The translations under genes were made by a program, and so were the position numbers. DNA of 64,000 nucleotides from Paenibacillus allorhizosphaerae. Lineage in GTDB: Bacteria > Bacillota > Bacilli > Paenibacillales > NBRC-103111. The notes beneath the pieces are model-generated. The model was not told where the DNA came from. It ran no database searches and saw nothing but the letters and a program-made list of their open reading frames with translations. Of the stretch, positions 35,526 through 44,784 are shown in pieces (position 1 is the first letter of the stretch; each line of letters opens with the position of its first letter). The stretch lies in assembly GCF_910594985.1 (NCBI RefSeq), contig NZ_CAJVCE010000002.1, positions 124,001-188,000 of the forward strand, given 5' to 3'.

Positions 35526-36293
35526 TTGTCGCAAATCCAAGCGCATGAGCCGCGGACGGCGCCACTATCCGAGGAACAAATACGGCAGTATCAAGAATAC
35601 GGTTATTTAGTTTTACCGCAGGGTTGCAGTGCAGATTTGATTCATGCTTACAACGCGCATATTCATAGCATCCGGTCGGCCGATCCGATTCCGGAATGGG
35701 CCTTTCCCCGCAAAAGGGGCCAGGAATTCGTCAGCGAAGAGGAGCGGTTCTCGGTTCGGTTGTTCAATCCGCACAAACATGACGGGTTTTCGGTACAGAT
35801 GTTGAAGCTGCCGGTTGTCAGAGGTGCGCTCGCGCAGCTGATGGGGGATGAGGCTGTCGGCATTCAGAGCATGTACTTCTACAAAGAGCCGGGATCTCCA
35901 GGGCAAGCGGCGCATCAGGACTACTATTATATTCGCAACGAGCCGGACACCATGATCGCCGCGTGGATCGCCATGGAACGGGTCGACGAAGAGAACGGCT
36001 GCCTCTGGGTCATTCCAGGGTCGCACAAGCTCGGATTGCTGCCTCACGGCGCTGTGAAAAATGTGCAGGAGCATGAGCCATGGACGAAAGAGACGGAAAA
36101 CATCGATCTAAGCAAAGAGCTTCCGGTACGGTTGAATAAAGGCGACATCTTGTTTTTTCACAGCCTGTTGATCCATTCCTCCACTCGCAATCGTTCGCTG
36201 GATCGGTGGCGGCGCAGCTACGTGTGCCATTATATTCGGCATGACTCGGTGATTGAGCGTGAAGATTTGAAGGTGAAATACCGTCTGGATTAA
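35526..36293 (+). CDS. Phytanoyl-CoA dioxygenase family protein (Fe/2-oxoglutarate)
   Basis: A 255-aa non-haem iron oxygenase. It contains the HxD iron motif in AAHQDYYYIRN and the distal His of LLIHSSTRNRS, with Arg for 2-oxoglutarate. GCLWVIPGSHKLGLLPHG is a PhyH hallmark. The start is taken as TTG 35526, with GGGAGGCGG just upstream; an ATG at 35475 has no ribosome site. The AraC regulator gene begins 46 bases later. Such pairs are frequent in Paenibacillus; the substrate is unknown. Confidence 0.85.
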   Translation: MSQIQAHEPRTAPLSEEQIRQYQEYGYLVLPQGCSADLIHAYNAHIHSIRSADPIPEWAFPRKRGQEFVSEEERFSVRLFNPHKHDGFSVQMLKLPVVRGALAQLMGDEAVGIQSMYFYKEPGSPGQAAHQDYYYIRNEPDTMIAAWIAMERVDEENGCLWVIPGSHKLGLLPHGAVKNVQEHEPWTKETENIDLSKELPVRLNKGDILFFHSLLIHSSTRNRSLDRWRRSYVCHYIRHDSVIEREDLKVKYRLD

Positions 36294-36338
36294 ATCCGGC
36301 ATCGCAAGGCTCGAACAGCTGCGGAAAGGGGGATCCGT

Positions 36339-37163
36339 TTGTCACAGTTACAGCCCGGGCTTGGCCCGGGAACGAAGTCTATCGGCATCGACGTGATGAA
36401 GGTGACCCCCGGTATCGTACGCTATTCGCCCGGCGGGGCATTCGGACCGAGAATTCAGGGTGACTTTCAACTGGTCATGGTAGATACCGGGGTTGCGGAG
36501 GTATGGATCGACGGCATCTGCCATGTCATTCCGCGCGGATATGTCGCGCTGCTTAAGCCGGGACACACGGAACGATTTGCTTTTGCCAAAGAGGAAGAAA
36601 CGTGGCATCGCTGGATCGCCGTAACATGTACTTCGGCAAACCGCGAGCAGCCTATGCGGCTGCAGGAGCTCCCGTTTCATCTGCCGATTTCAAACGGTAT
36701 GAACCGGATCACGGAGCTGCTGCTTGCGCTTCAGAAGGGGCCGGACCGCAATGATGAGCTCATGTGCGCATTGGGTTTATCAGCGCTGCTATTATTCGAA
36801 AGCGAGAGCAAGCAGGCTTCCGCCCAGCATAGCACGAATGCTTGGCTAATGCTCGCCAAAAAGTATATTGCCGGCCATTATGAGGAGCCGCTGTCATTAG
36901 CGCGTATCGCGGCTGCCGTTAATGTTTCGCAGGAGCACCTGATCCGGCTTTTTCGCAAGCATGAAGGCACGACTCCGATGCATTATGTGTGGTCATACCG
37001 GATTCGCAATAGCTTGGAGCTGCTTCGTAATACGGGGTTGTCGATACAGGAGATTGCGCTTCGATGCGGGTTCAAAACGTCGTATCATTATGCGCGTCTA
37101 GTAAAAAAACAAACCGGCATGACGCCGACCGACATCCGCAAGGAATTGCTTGGAACCATATAG
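36339..37163 (+). CDS. AraC family transcriptional regulator
   Basis: A 274-aa cytosolic regulator. The N-terminal half is a cupin-like sensor (LVMVDTGVAEVWIDGICHVI, then VALLKPGHTERF). The C-terminal 100 residues hold two helix-turn-helix motifs, with LARIAAAVNVSQEHLIRLFR and IQEIALRCGFKTSYHYARLV. It starts at TTG, with GAAAGGGGG 7 bases upstream. It very likely controls its own operon with the upstream dioxygenase. Confidence 0.9.
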   Translation: MSQLQPGLGPGTKSIGIDVMKVTPGIVRYSPGGAFGPRIQGDFQLVMVDTGVAEVWIDGICHVIPRGYVALLKPGHTERFAFAKEEETWHRWIAVTCTSANREQPMRLQELPFHLPISNGMNRITELLLALQKGPDRNDELMCALGLSALLLFESESKQASAQHSTNAWLMLAKKYIAGHYEEPLSLARIAAAVNVSQEHLIRLFRKHEGTTPMHYVWSYRIRNSLELLRNTGLSIQEIALRCGFKTSYHYARLVKKQTGMTPTDIRKELLGTI

Positions 37164-37178
37164 ATAGAATTCGTAACC

Positions 37179-37212
37179 AAGGTGTCTAAAGTTTTGGTAA
37201 AGACGCCTTTTT
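37179..37212 (+). terminator. Terminator of the dioxygenase-AraC operon
   Basis: AAGGTGTCT pairs with AGACGCCTT across a 13-base loop, with a T5 tail. Confidence 0.7.
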
Positions 37213-37261
37213 GTCGTGCATATAATGAAGGAGATGTGATAGTATTAGAATATTATGGATA

Positions 37262-37275
37262 TGAAAGCGTTATCA
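37262..37275 (+). promoter_or_regulatory. Perfect catabolite-responsive element (cre)
   Basis: TGAAAGCGTTATCA fits the CcpA consensus TGWAANCGNTNWCA at all 14 positions. It lies 75 bases before the metallopeptidase ATG and downstream of a TATAAT at 37221, so CcpA would repress. Confidence 0.7.
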
Positions 37276-37336
37276 TCTTGGGGATTGACGGAGGTGTTGC
37301 AGCATCAGAAAAGGAATCGGTCTGTGGTGCATTTTT

Positions 37337-38842
37337 ATGATTTCGTTTTTATTTATTCGTTCCGCTCTGATCGTCTCCGCGGCCGAGGAGAAGCGAACCG
37401 TAGAGAGCACATTTACTTCCTCGGAAGGTATTCAATTTATTAGCTACAGTTCGAAATGGGACGAGGTCAGACTTAAAGCGTTATACCGCGTGCTGCTGAA
37501 TTGCAAGCATGGGGAAGAGCTGGCCCAACTGAAAAAAGTAATTCTCGATCCGCTCAAAAGTACGGGGCAGAGCGGTTACCGCGTAGGCAACTACAATAAC
37601 AAGGACAAAACCATCCGCCTCTATGAGGTTGACAAAATGCCGGTCGAAGCGACGTTGATTCATGAGTACGGCCATCATTTTACTTATTATTGGCTCAAAA
37701 AGAAAGAAGGCATCTATCCGTACGAACTGACGGAAAAGAGCGAATGGTCGAAGCTGCGGCAGCTGGACGGTTATCCGGTTCGATGGAAAAACAGCACCAT
37801 GCCATATTTGCACAAATGGGACCCCGGCGAAATTATGGCGGAAGATTATGTGATGTTGTTCGGCAATAGCGGCAAATCTTCTCCGCAATCGGCAGAGGAG
37901 CTTGTCAACTTTGCGCGGCATGAAAACGAATATATTCCGTTCATTTATTTGCTCCCCGCCGTTCGGGACTATTGGGAGAAGCTGGCGGGATTAAAACCGT
38001 CTGGGGGGTTGTCCGTTCCTGAGGTACTCGATACGAGGATCGATTCCGAAACGGATGAGGAGGGCAACGATCAGTCCAATCTGCGGGTGCTGTTCGCTTC
38101 GGCTGCAGACTTCAGTGTGGAAATGCTTGGAAGACCGATTCGGTACGCGCTTCAATTATTGTTATTTCCGTCTATCGGCGGCGCGCCGGAGCGAATGACG
38201 GCCGAATGGTCGTCCGACTTCATCGATGAAGATATCGAGGCTCACATCGCCTTGCCGGACAACGTGCCAACGAGCGATACGTATTATGGACATTTGTCCA
38301 TATGGGCATACCATGAAGCGACAAGGCAGTTCGTCCATACGCCGGTGTATGAGAATTGGTTCCAAATGCGGCTTCTTGGCGGCGATTTCCGCAGCCATGT
38401 TGCGCTGAGAGATATCCCCCCGCCCTGGGAACAGCAGGGACTGTATGCCATTTTGCGAAAAGAAGGGCTGCAGCGTTGGCCGATCATATATTTGTTTATT
38501 AACGGGCGATTGCAAGCGGCAGGTAAGCAATATATGGATTCGGACGGGCAATTGTTTATACCGATCCAATCGTTTCCCGTACGTCACCGCAAGCAGCGTC
38601 CGCCAGGGGAAACGATCGTAAGATGGGGAGGGCATGACCTGACGTTTTTTGCGCGGAAAGACGATGAATTGGAATTGGACGGCAACCGGCTCAAACTGAA
38701 GGTTAGGCTGCAAACGTTTGGAAGGGATCGGGCGATTGCGGTTAGTGAATTGGGCCGGCTTCTTGGACTAAAGCCCGAATGGAATGACGAGGAAAACAGC
38801 GTCGTCATGGAAGGGGACATCACACTTGAAACGCAGGTATAG
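37337..38842 (+). CDS. Secreted zincin metallopeptidase-like protein with stalk domain
   Basis: A 501-aa exported protein. HEYGHH (residues 109-114) is the HExxH zinc site and WDPGEIMAED (about 161-170) offers the third Glu ligand, so a gluzincin-like peptidase is likely. The middle is of unknown type. The last 60 residues (IAVSELGRLLGLKPEWNDEE) form a copper-amine-oxidase-N-type stalk domain, common on Paenibacillus surface proteins. Start is a puzzle. The ATG at 37337 has no ribosome site, while GGAGG (37290-37294) is 9 bases before an in-frame ATC (37304). That start would add an RKG basic end and complete a normal signal peptide. Confidence 0.75.
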   Translation: MISFLFIRSALIVSAAEEKRTVESTFTSSEGIQFISYSSKWDEVRLKALYRVLLNCKHGEELAQLKKVILDPLKSTGQSGYRVGNYNNKDKTIRLYEVDKMPVEATLIHEYGHHFTYYWLKKKEGIYPYELTEKSEWSKLRQLDGYPVRWKNSTMPYLHKWDPGEIMAEDYVMLFGNSGKSSPQSAEELVNFARHENEYIPFIYLLPAVRDYWEKLAGLKPSGGLSVPEVLDTRIDSETDEEGNDQSNLRVLFASAADFSVEMLGRPIRYALQLLLFPSIGGAPERMTAEWSSDFIDEDIEAHIALPDNVPTSDTYYGHLSIWAYHEATRQFVHTPVYENWFQMRLLGGDFRSHVALRDIPPPWEQQGLYAILRKEGLQRWPIIYLFINGRLQAAGKQYMDSDGQLFIPIQSFPVRHRKQRPPGETIVRWGGHDLTFFARKDDELELDGNRLKLKVRLQTFGRDRAIAVSELGRLLGLKPEWNDEENSVVMEGDITLETQV

Positions 38843-38883
38843 AATTGCCTGAAGATTAGGAACATAATCTTGAGGTGATGGCT

Positions 38884-39399
38884 ATGAACCGGGCGTTATG
38901 GACGTCCATTATCGGCATTGCGGCGGCACAAGCGCTAAAAGTTTCTTTTAACAAGCGTCACAACGGCGGTGAACGAGATTGGCGCCGCTTGGTCGGCTCG
39001 GGAGGAATGCCAAGTTCGCATTCGGCCGGTGTCGCTTCGCTGGCTACTTATCTCGGATTACGCAAAGGCGTGTCGTCTACCTCGTTTGCACTGGCGATGA
39101 TACTTGGCTTGATCGTAATGTACGATGCCATGGGGATCCGCAGGCAAACCGGACTCATTGCGACGGAAGTAAATGAAATCGAGGATACGGTCGCCAAGTT
39201 GGCCGAGCAGCATCCGACCTTAGTCCATGAGAAGCGGGATAAGGAATTGGAGGAGCGGCTCGGCCATTTGCCGGCCGAAGTTGCGGCTGGAGCAATGCTA
39301 GGTATGCTTACCGGTATGCTCAGCTTTATGACGGAGCCGCGGCGCAAGCCCAGCAAATGGCCAAGACTTATACCGAAACTTTGGTCCCGCCTGATGTAG
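38884..39399 (+). CDS. YuiD-like divergent PAP2 family protein (DUF212)
   Basis: A 171-aa membrane protein with three to four helices. GSGGMPSSHSAGVASLATYLG holds the His and Ser-Gly region of the PAP2 phosphatase fold, and IVMYDAMGIRRQTG is the DUF212 signature. It should act on a lipid phosphate at the membrane, but no member has a firm substrate. ATG 38884 has GAGGTGAT upstream; the frame begins three codons earlier inside that site. Its end overlaps the converging kinase gene by 32 bases. Confidence 0.87.
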   Translation: MNRALWTSIIGIAAAQALKVSFNKRHNGGERDWRRLVGSGGMPSSHSAGVASLATYLGLRKGVSSTSFALAMILGLIVMYDAMGIRRQTGLIATEVNEIEDTVAKLAEQHPTLVHEKRDKELEERLGHLPAEVAAGAMLGMLTGMLSFMTEPRRKPSKWPRLIPKLWSRLM

Positions 39400-40999
39400 C
39401 GGCTGCCTCCGGTTGCTGCATGCCGACCGTCGGCAGCATGATCGTAAATTTCGTACCTTTATTCACAAAGCTTTCCACCTCAATCGTGCCCTCGTGGTCT
39501 TGAACGATTTTGTGGCAAATGGAAAGGCCCAGTCCGGTCCCCGAATCTTTGGTCGTATAGAACGGAATAAATACTTTTTCTAGATCGGATTCGGGAATGC
39601 CCTTGCCGTTGTCGGAAATTTCAATAACCGCTTGTTTCTCCAAAGTATATAAGTGAATGTGCACACGGCCCTCCTCCGGCATCGCTTCAAAAGCATTTTT
39701 GATCAGGTTGAGCAGGAGCTGAAGCATCTTGTCGTGATCCATCAGCATAAGAACCGGTTCCTCATCGTGATCGAACTGCACGTGATGGCCGAGGCGCGTT
39801 GTTTCCGAGTCAAGCAGCGACAAAACCCGAAAGACGCAATTTTGAATGGATTGAATTTTAAACTGGGTGACATGGGGTCTGGAAAACTGCAAAAATTCCA
39901 CCGTCAACATGCTCATCCGGTTTATTTCGTCCATAATCAAATCATACCACGGTTCAATATTGTAGTTGCCTGCTTTGGAGAGCTGCAAAAATCCTTTTAC
40001 GGTCGTCAGCGGATTGCGAATTTCATGGGCCATGCCCGATGCCAGCTCGCCAACCACGCGCAATTTCTCAGAACGAAGCATATGCTCCTCGCGCTTCAGC
40101 CAGCTTTCCCTTTTCATCATATACAAATTGTGCTCCGCGACCAAAATCAAATCGTCCTTCGCCATGCCGTCGCTCGGGTAACTGGCGATGCCGAAATTGA
40201 TCTCGATGCCGGTCAGCTTCGGGAATTCGACAGCCATCTGTTGCGTGACCGAGTGGATGGATTGGTCCACATCTTCCGTTTTGAGCACAATGGCGAATTC
40301 GTCGCCTCCATAACGGCAAATCAGTTCGGCTTCGGGAAATATAATGCGAAGCAGCTGCGCAACCTGCTTCAATATTTTATTCACGCCTTGAAACCCGTTG
40401 GTGGTGTTAAGCGATTTCAAATCCTTGCAATCCATGAGCACGAGGATGACCGGTTCGCCGGAACCGCCAAGCTTTTCCAATTGTTTATGAAATTCTTGAA
40501 AGTTGTATAAACCGGTTAGCGCATCGTGTGTACTGAGATGTTTTTTCTCGTTCGTAAGCTGCTGCTTTTGATGCTCGATATCGTAATATATTTTGCGGTA
40601 CAAACAGGCAAATATAAAGCAGGAAATAATCGAATAAGCCGTCGTCAACGTTGTTTCGGTCATAGCGGGTTGACGGACGAGCGCTACGATAACGCCGGTC
40701 AGCATCAGCAGTGTATTGATCCATAAAGCCGTTCGGAAGGAAGGAATGTTGTAGAAGAGGTTGCACATATGAAGCAAATAAAGCGGCAGACACCATAACG
40801 TACCGCTCAGCGAGTGCATGGCAATGAGCAGAATGAGCTGTAACGGCAGCCTCGCAGGGATATGCTTCTCGAACGTTTGGGCCAGAACATAGCCGGCCGT
40901 TGCCGCCACAAGCCAGAGCGGAGAAGCGGAGGTTCCGAAATATAGGGACGAAGAAAGCACTAGGAAAGAGTAAACGATACAGATCCACTTGCTATTCAT
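39368..40999 (-). CDS. Membrane GGDEF-histidine kinase fusion (sporulation-kinase type)
   Basis: A 543-aa protein with about five N-terminal helices (to residue 140), then a GGDEF domain (HDALTGLYN near 160, RYGGDEF near 230). After that come a HisKA domain (HEIRNPLTTVKGF, His about 326) and a HATPase domain (N-box NLIKNAFEAM, G1 DNGKGIP, G2 GTGLGL). The kinase half is of the KinA-E type that feeds Spo0F. The GGDEF motif is intact, so cyclase activity is possible; an RxxD inhibitory site is not obvious. No partner response regulator is adjacent. It could link c-di-GMP and the phosphorelay, or the GGDEF part may only sense GTP. Confidence 0.88.
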   Translation of the reverse strand: MNSKWICIVYSFLVLSSSLYFGTSASPLWLVAATAGYVLAQTFEKHIPARLPLQLILLIAMHSLSGTLWCLPLYLLHMCNLFYNIPSFRTALWINTLLMLTGVIVALVRQPAMTETTLTTAYSIISCFIFACLYRKIYYDIEHQKQQLTNEKKHLSTHDALTGLYNFQEFHKQLEKLGGSGEPVILVLMDCKDLKSLNTTNGFQGVNKILKQVAQLLRIIFPEAELICRYGGDEFAIVLKTEDVDQSIHSVTQQMAVEFPKLTGIEINFGIASYPSDGMAKDDLILVAEHNLYMMKRESWLKREEHMLRSEKLRVVGELASGMAHEIRNPLTTVKGFLQLSKAGNYNIEPWYDLIMDEINRMSMLTVEFLQFSRPHVTQFKIQSIQNCVFRVLSLLDSETTRLGHHVQFDHDEEPVLMLMDHDKMLQLLLNLIKNAFEAMPEEGRVHIHLYTLEKQAVIEISDNGKGIPESDLEKVFIPFYTTKDSGTGLGLSICHKIVQDHEGTIEVESFVNKGTKFTIMLPTVGMQQPEAAATSGGTKVSV

Positions 41000-41160
41000 A
41001 AGAGCGTTTCATCTCCCGGTCTAATCGTTGTCTAGTAGAGATGATTCTGTGTTTGTGTGCGGAATTCCTGCCCTGGGCTCCCAGTTTAAGTAAAAATTTT
41101 TGATATAAGCTGTGCTGCTCGATCTTAACTGGTCGGATCAAATGCTTTTATTTATGCAAA

Positions 41161-41195
41161 AAAACCAAGCCGGATAGATGATTCGGCTTGGTTTT
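41161..41195 (-). terminator. Terminator of the DUF3892 gene
   Basis: AAAACCAAGCCG and CGGCTTGGTTTT form a perfect 12-bp stem; a T7 run follows on the minus strand. Confidence 0.85.
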
Positions 41196-41223
41196 CATAG
41201 GAAAACGGTATGAACGGCACGGG

Positions 41224-41457
41224 TCAAAATCCGGGCAAATTATCGAAATTGTTGGAAGGGTCGCCATCAGGGTTGGAGCGAAGGTGTTCTTCGCCGTCGC
41301 GTCCTTTAAATACGTTTGCATTGGCGATCTGGCCGTTCTTGACCATTTGCTGCGCTTCCTGATAATCCACGACTTGGCCGGAAGACAGCTTTAATTCGAC
41401 AATGTCGCCTTCGCCGTTTTTGCGTACCGCAACAACGTGCTCTTTGTTTTGTTCCAT
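41224..41457 (-). CDS. DUF3892 small protein
   Basis: A 77-aa protein with VVAVRKNGEGDIVELKLSSG, then VVDYQEAQQMVKNGQI and a flexible DGDPSNNFDNLPGF end. This is the DUF3892 pattern of Firmicutes; no function is known. The ATG at 41457 follows AAGGAGGCGATGTACA; an earlier in-frame start lacks support. Confidence 0.82.
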   Translation of the reverse strand: MEQNKEHVVAVRKNGEGDIVELKLSSGQVVDYQEAQQMVKNGQIANANVFKGRDGEEHLRSNPDGDPSNNFDNLPGF

Positions 41458-41502
41458 TGTACATCGCCTCCTTGACCATAGCATGTGCCAGAAAGCGGGA
41501 AA

Positions 41503-42732
41503 TTATTTATGAGGAACAGAAGGGCACAGCGTTTCGCGGATTCGCTCGAATGCCCATTTCAATTGCGGACGTGTGATAGTTAAAGGCGGGGTCAAGCGGA
41601 TCACCCGATCATGCGTTTCTTTGCAGAGCAGACCGGCTTCCATTAATTTCTCGCACCACGGTCTGGCCGGTTCGTCCAACTCGAGCCCGACAAACAGTCC
41701 CCGTCCGCGAATATCCCGGATCAACGGCGTATGAAGCTGTCTCAGCATGCGCAGGAAGTAAGCGCCTAACTGATCGGAACGTTCGGGCAGCCGTTCCCGC
41801 AAGGTCACTTCGAGCGCGGCTGCCGCCACGGCGCAGGCAAGCGGGTTGCCTCCGAACGTGGAGCCGTGAGAGCCGGGCTCGAACACCTCTAGTACTTCCC
41901 GGTCCGCAGCAACGGCCGATACCGGGAATACGCCGCCGCCGAGCGCCTTGCCGAGCACGTATACATCGGGAACGACTTGCTCGTGATCGCAAGCAAAACG
42001 CCGTCCGGTGCGGCCGAAGCCGGTTTGGATCTCGTCTGCTATGAGAAGCACCCGATGCCGCTTGCACACTTCGGCAATGTCGCGCAAATAGCCGGCGGGA
42101 GGGAGAATGACGCCCGCCTCGCCTTGGATCGGCTCTACGAGAAAAGCGGCCGTGTTCGGCGTGATGGCCCGCTCAAGGGCTTCCGCATCCCCGAAAGGGA
42201 TGATGCGAAAGCCCGGTGTAAACGGGCCGAAGCCTTGCCGGTACGCCTCATCCGAGGAGAAGGAGGTCACCGTAACGGTTCGGCCGTGAAAATTGCCGCT
42301 GCATACGATGATTTCCGCTTCGCCGTCGGGGACGCCTTTACGGCGATACGCCCATCTGCGTGCCGCCTTTATTGCCGTTTCCACCGCCTCGGCGCCCGTA
42401 TTCATCGGAAGAATCATCGGCTTACCGGTGAATCCGGCCAGTTCGCGGTAAAATTGTCCGAGCATATCGGTATGAAACGCTCTGGACGCGATAGTGATCC
42501 GGTCAGCCTGGCGTTTTAGCGCAGCGATAATTTTCGGGTGGCGATGGCCTTGATTCAGCGCCGAATAAGCACTCAGCATATCCATATACGGCCGCCCCTC
42601 GATATCCCACACCCAGACGCCTTTGGCGCGGGCAATGGCGACAGGCAGAGGATTATAGTTGCGCGCTCCGAATTGTTCGGCGGTGCGGATCGCCTCGCTT
42701 GAAGAGGAGAATGGAGCGAAGCTGTTGTCCAT
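41503..42732 (-). CDS. rocD: Ornithine aminotransferase
   Basis: This PLP enzyme moves the delta-amino group of ornithine to 2-oxoglutarate, giving glutamate semialdehyde. The 409-aa protein has the class III layout: [45 protein letters not shown] (PLP-binding Asp) and [14 protein letters not shown] (PLP Lys). [13 protein letters not shown] completes the set. It is third in the proline dehydrogenase-arginase-rocD operon, 15 bases after arginase. Its product goes to the P5C dehydrogenase encoded divergently. Confidence 0.93.
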   Translation of the reverse strand: MDNSFAPFSSSSEAIRTAEQFGARNYNPLPVAIARAKGVWVWDIEGRPYMDMLSAYSALNQGHRHPKIIAALKRQADRITIASRAFHTDMLGQFYRELAGFTGKPMILPMNTGAEAVETAIKAARRWAYRRKGVPDGEAEIIVCSGNFHGRTVTVTSFSSDEAYRQGFGPFTPGFRIIPFGDAEALERAITPNTAAFLVEPIQGEAGVILPPAGYLRDIAEVCKRHRVLLIADEIQTGFGRTGRRFACDHEQVVPDVYVLGKALGGGVFPVSAVAADREVLEVFEPGSHGSTFGGNPLACAVAAAALEVTLRERLPERSDQLGAYFLRMLRQLHTPLIRDIRGRGLFVGLELDEPARPWCEKLMEAGLLCKETHDRVIRLTPPLTITRPQLKWAFERIRETLCPSVPHK

Positions 42733-42747
42733 CGGAACATCCCCTTT

Positions 42748-43749
42748 TCAAAGTATGGTCTCGCCGAGAAGCGAGGAGATCAGGTCGACGGCGAGCTTCG
42801 CCGTACGGCCGTCCGATTCTAGCGTCGGGTTCACTTCGACGAATTCGGCCGAGGTGACGATCCGGGCTTCCGCCAGCAGCTCCAGTGCAAGATGCGCTTC
42901 GCGGTAACTGAGACCCCCGCGCACAGGCGTCCCGGTTCCGGGCGCCTCTACCGGATCGACGCTGTCGATATCGAAACTGACATGCACACCGTCGGTGTCG
43001 CGGCTCACGATACGAATCGCTTCCTCCATCACCTTGGCCATGCCAAGCATGTCGATGTCGTGCATCGTGAAGCAGCGAATGCCTTCGGCGGCAATGAGCG
43101 CTTTTTCGCCCGGATCGAGATCGCGCAAGCCGATCAGCACCACGTGTTCGGGGCGCACCTTCGGCGCGGCGCCGCCTAGCTGCGTCAGCCGTTCATGGCC
43201 TTTGCCAAGCAGCGCGGAGAGCGACATTCCGTGAATGTTGCCGGACGGGCTCGTTTCCGCCGTATTCAGGTCGGAATGCGCGTCAAACCATAGGACGCCG
43301 AGCCGGCGGTGAACCTGGGCGAGTCCGGAAATCGTGCCGATCGCCAAGCTGTGATCGCCGCCGAGCACGAGCGGAAACCGGCCTCCTGCGGCGCTGGCTG
43401 CGACCTGATGAGCCAGTTCGCGATTGATTGCGGCGACTTCGTCCAGATGCTTTAACCGGGAGGCCGGCGGTACCAATGCATTCGCATTGGTATCGGGCTG
43501 TGTGGAAGCTTGCCCGGGAAGAAGTGGCTGCGCGGTAGCGGGGGCTGCGGGAGGAGTCGGCTTGCGCCCCCGAGTCGGAGGTAGCGGCAGACGGACGAAA
43601 TCGGCTGCTTCGACGGCATGCCCGATTTGTTGGAGTCTCCGGGCTAACCCGGCCTGCAGTATCGCATCCGGCCCAAGGCTAGCTCCCCGGAGGCCAGCGC
43701 CCAAATCGAAGGGGACGCTGATCACGGTAAGAAGGTACGGTTTATTCAT
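42748..43749 (-). CDS. rocF: Arginase with a proline-rich insertion
   Basis: It cleaves arginine into ornithine and urea. The manganese-site motifs GGDHSLAIG, WFDAHSDLNT and SFDIDSVDP are all intact. The protein is 333 aa, about 35 more than usual. The excess is a disordered Pro/Ala/Gln/Thr-rich stretch at residues 57-97 (PTRGRKPTPPAAPATAQPLL and on) near the active-site rim in the normal fold. The gene lies between proline dehydrogenase (73 bases) and rocD. Start ATG is followed by the usual arginase N-terminus (VISVPFDLGAG). Confidence 0.93.
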   Translation of the reverse strand: MNKPYLLTVISVPFDLGAGLRGASLGPDAILQAGLARRLQQIGHAVEAADFVRLPLPPTRGRKPTPPAAPATAQPLLPGQASTQPDTNANALVPPASRLKHLDEVAAINRELAHQVAASAAGGRFPLVLGGDHSLAIGTISGLAQVHRRLGVLWFDAHSDLNTAETSPSGNIHGMSLSALLGKGHERLTQLGGAAPKVRPEHVVLIGLRDLDPGEKALIAAEGIRCFTMHDIDMLGMAKVMEEAIRIVSRDTDGVHVSFDIDSVDPVEAPGTGTPVRGGLSYREAHLALELLAEARIVTSAEFVEVNPTLESDGRTAKLAVDLISSLLGETIL

Positions 43750-43822
43750 ACAGATCGGTCCTTTCTTCCTTGTTCACGGGTGGAGTGGATTCGAACTCTG
43801 ATGAACGGAATGAGGCATTCGC

Positions 43823-44743
43823 TCACCAATTTTTTAAAATAAACCATACATTGGCCGGCCGCTCGGCCAGCCGCCTCACGAAATATGGATACCAAGATCG
43901 TCCGTATGGAACATAGCAGCGCACACCGTAACCTTCCAGCGCAAGCCGCTCCTGAAGGGTCGAAGCAACGCCGTAAAGCATTTGGAATTCATAGGCGGAC
44001 CGTGCGATGCCTTTCTTGGCGGCGTAAGCACACGTCCAATCGATGATTGCGGGATCATGTGTGGCGATAGCGGTGAACACTCCGGAGTCGAGCCGGTGCT
44101 CGATCAGTTTCTTGAAATGATCATCGACCTCTTGCTTGCGGGGATAGGCAATGGAGTCGGCTTCCTTATAAGCACCCTTCACAAGCCTCAAGACAACCCG
44201 TTCTTTCGTCAACCGGCGGCAATCGTTCATGCTTCGCCGCAAGTAAGCCTGGATGACCGTCCCTACACCCGTGAGTCCTTCGGCCTGTAGCTTGCGAACG
44301 ATAGCGATGGTAGCGTCGGTGTACGGGGAATTCTCCATATCAATGCAGACGAAGAGGTGGTGGGCGTTGGCTTGGCGCACGATACCTCGAATATGTTCGT
44401 AGGTTGTTTCCGGGTCCAACGCCAGTCCCATTTGCGTCGGTTTAAGCGATACGCCGGCATCGACGCGGTTTTCGTGAACATCGGCAAGCAGCCGCACATA
44501 CTCATCTGCAAACACTTTTGCTTCGGTAAGCTCACGTATGCCTTCGCCAAGATGATCGACGGTAACGGAAATACCTTTGCGGTTAAGCCCGGCGATTTCC
44601 TTCAGAGCTTCCTCCCTCGTCAAACCCGCGACGAAGCGTTTGGCTCCAAGCTTCAGTCCGTACCGCTGAGCCGCCGCCGCTGCGACCCGGTTGCCCGCGA
44701 GCAGCAGCAGCGCCCGGCGGAACAGTTTTGTTCCGAGATCCAT
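43823..44743 (-). CDS. Proline dehydrogenase
   Basis: An FAD enzyme at the membrane that oxidises proline to pyrroline-5-carboxylate. The 306-aa stand-alone form has SVDHLGEG-type strand 1, SLKPTQMGLALD, CIDMENSPYTD, VLRLVKGAYKEADSIA and YEFQMLYGV, then RCYVPYGRSWYPYFVRRLAE with the substrate-binding Arg pair. ATG 44743 follows GAGGAGGTCACATC; the frame runs 23 codons further up into the divergent promoter region. It heads the catabolic operon with arginase and rocD. Confidence 0.92.
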   Translation of the reverse strand: MDLGTKLFRRALLLLAGNRVAAAAAQRYGLKLGAKRFVAGLTREEALKEIAGLNRKGISVTVDHLGEGIRELTEAKVFADEYVRLLADVHENRVDAGVSLKPTQMGLALDPETTYEHIRGIVRQANAHHLFVCIDMENSPYTDATIAIVRKLQAEGLTGVGTVIQAYLRRSMNDCRRLTKERVVLRLVKGAYKEADSIAYPRKQEVDDHFKKLIEHRLDSGVFTAIATHDPAIIDWTCAYAAKKGIARSAYEFQMLYGVASTLQERLALEGYGVRCYVPYGRSWYPYFVRRLAERPANVWFILKNW

Positions 44744-44784
44744 GATGTGACCTCCTCTCGATGCTCCCACGCCCGCTTGTCTGC

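Noticed and set aside
37255..37443. Small ORF (62 aa) upstream of the metallopeptidase
   Set aside because: It covers the cre site and overlaps the signal peptide region in another frame; codon pattern is not gene-like.
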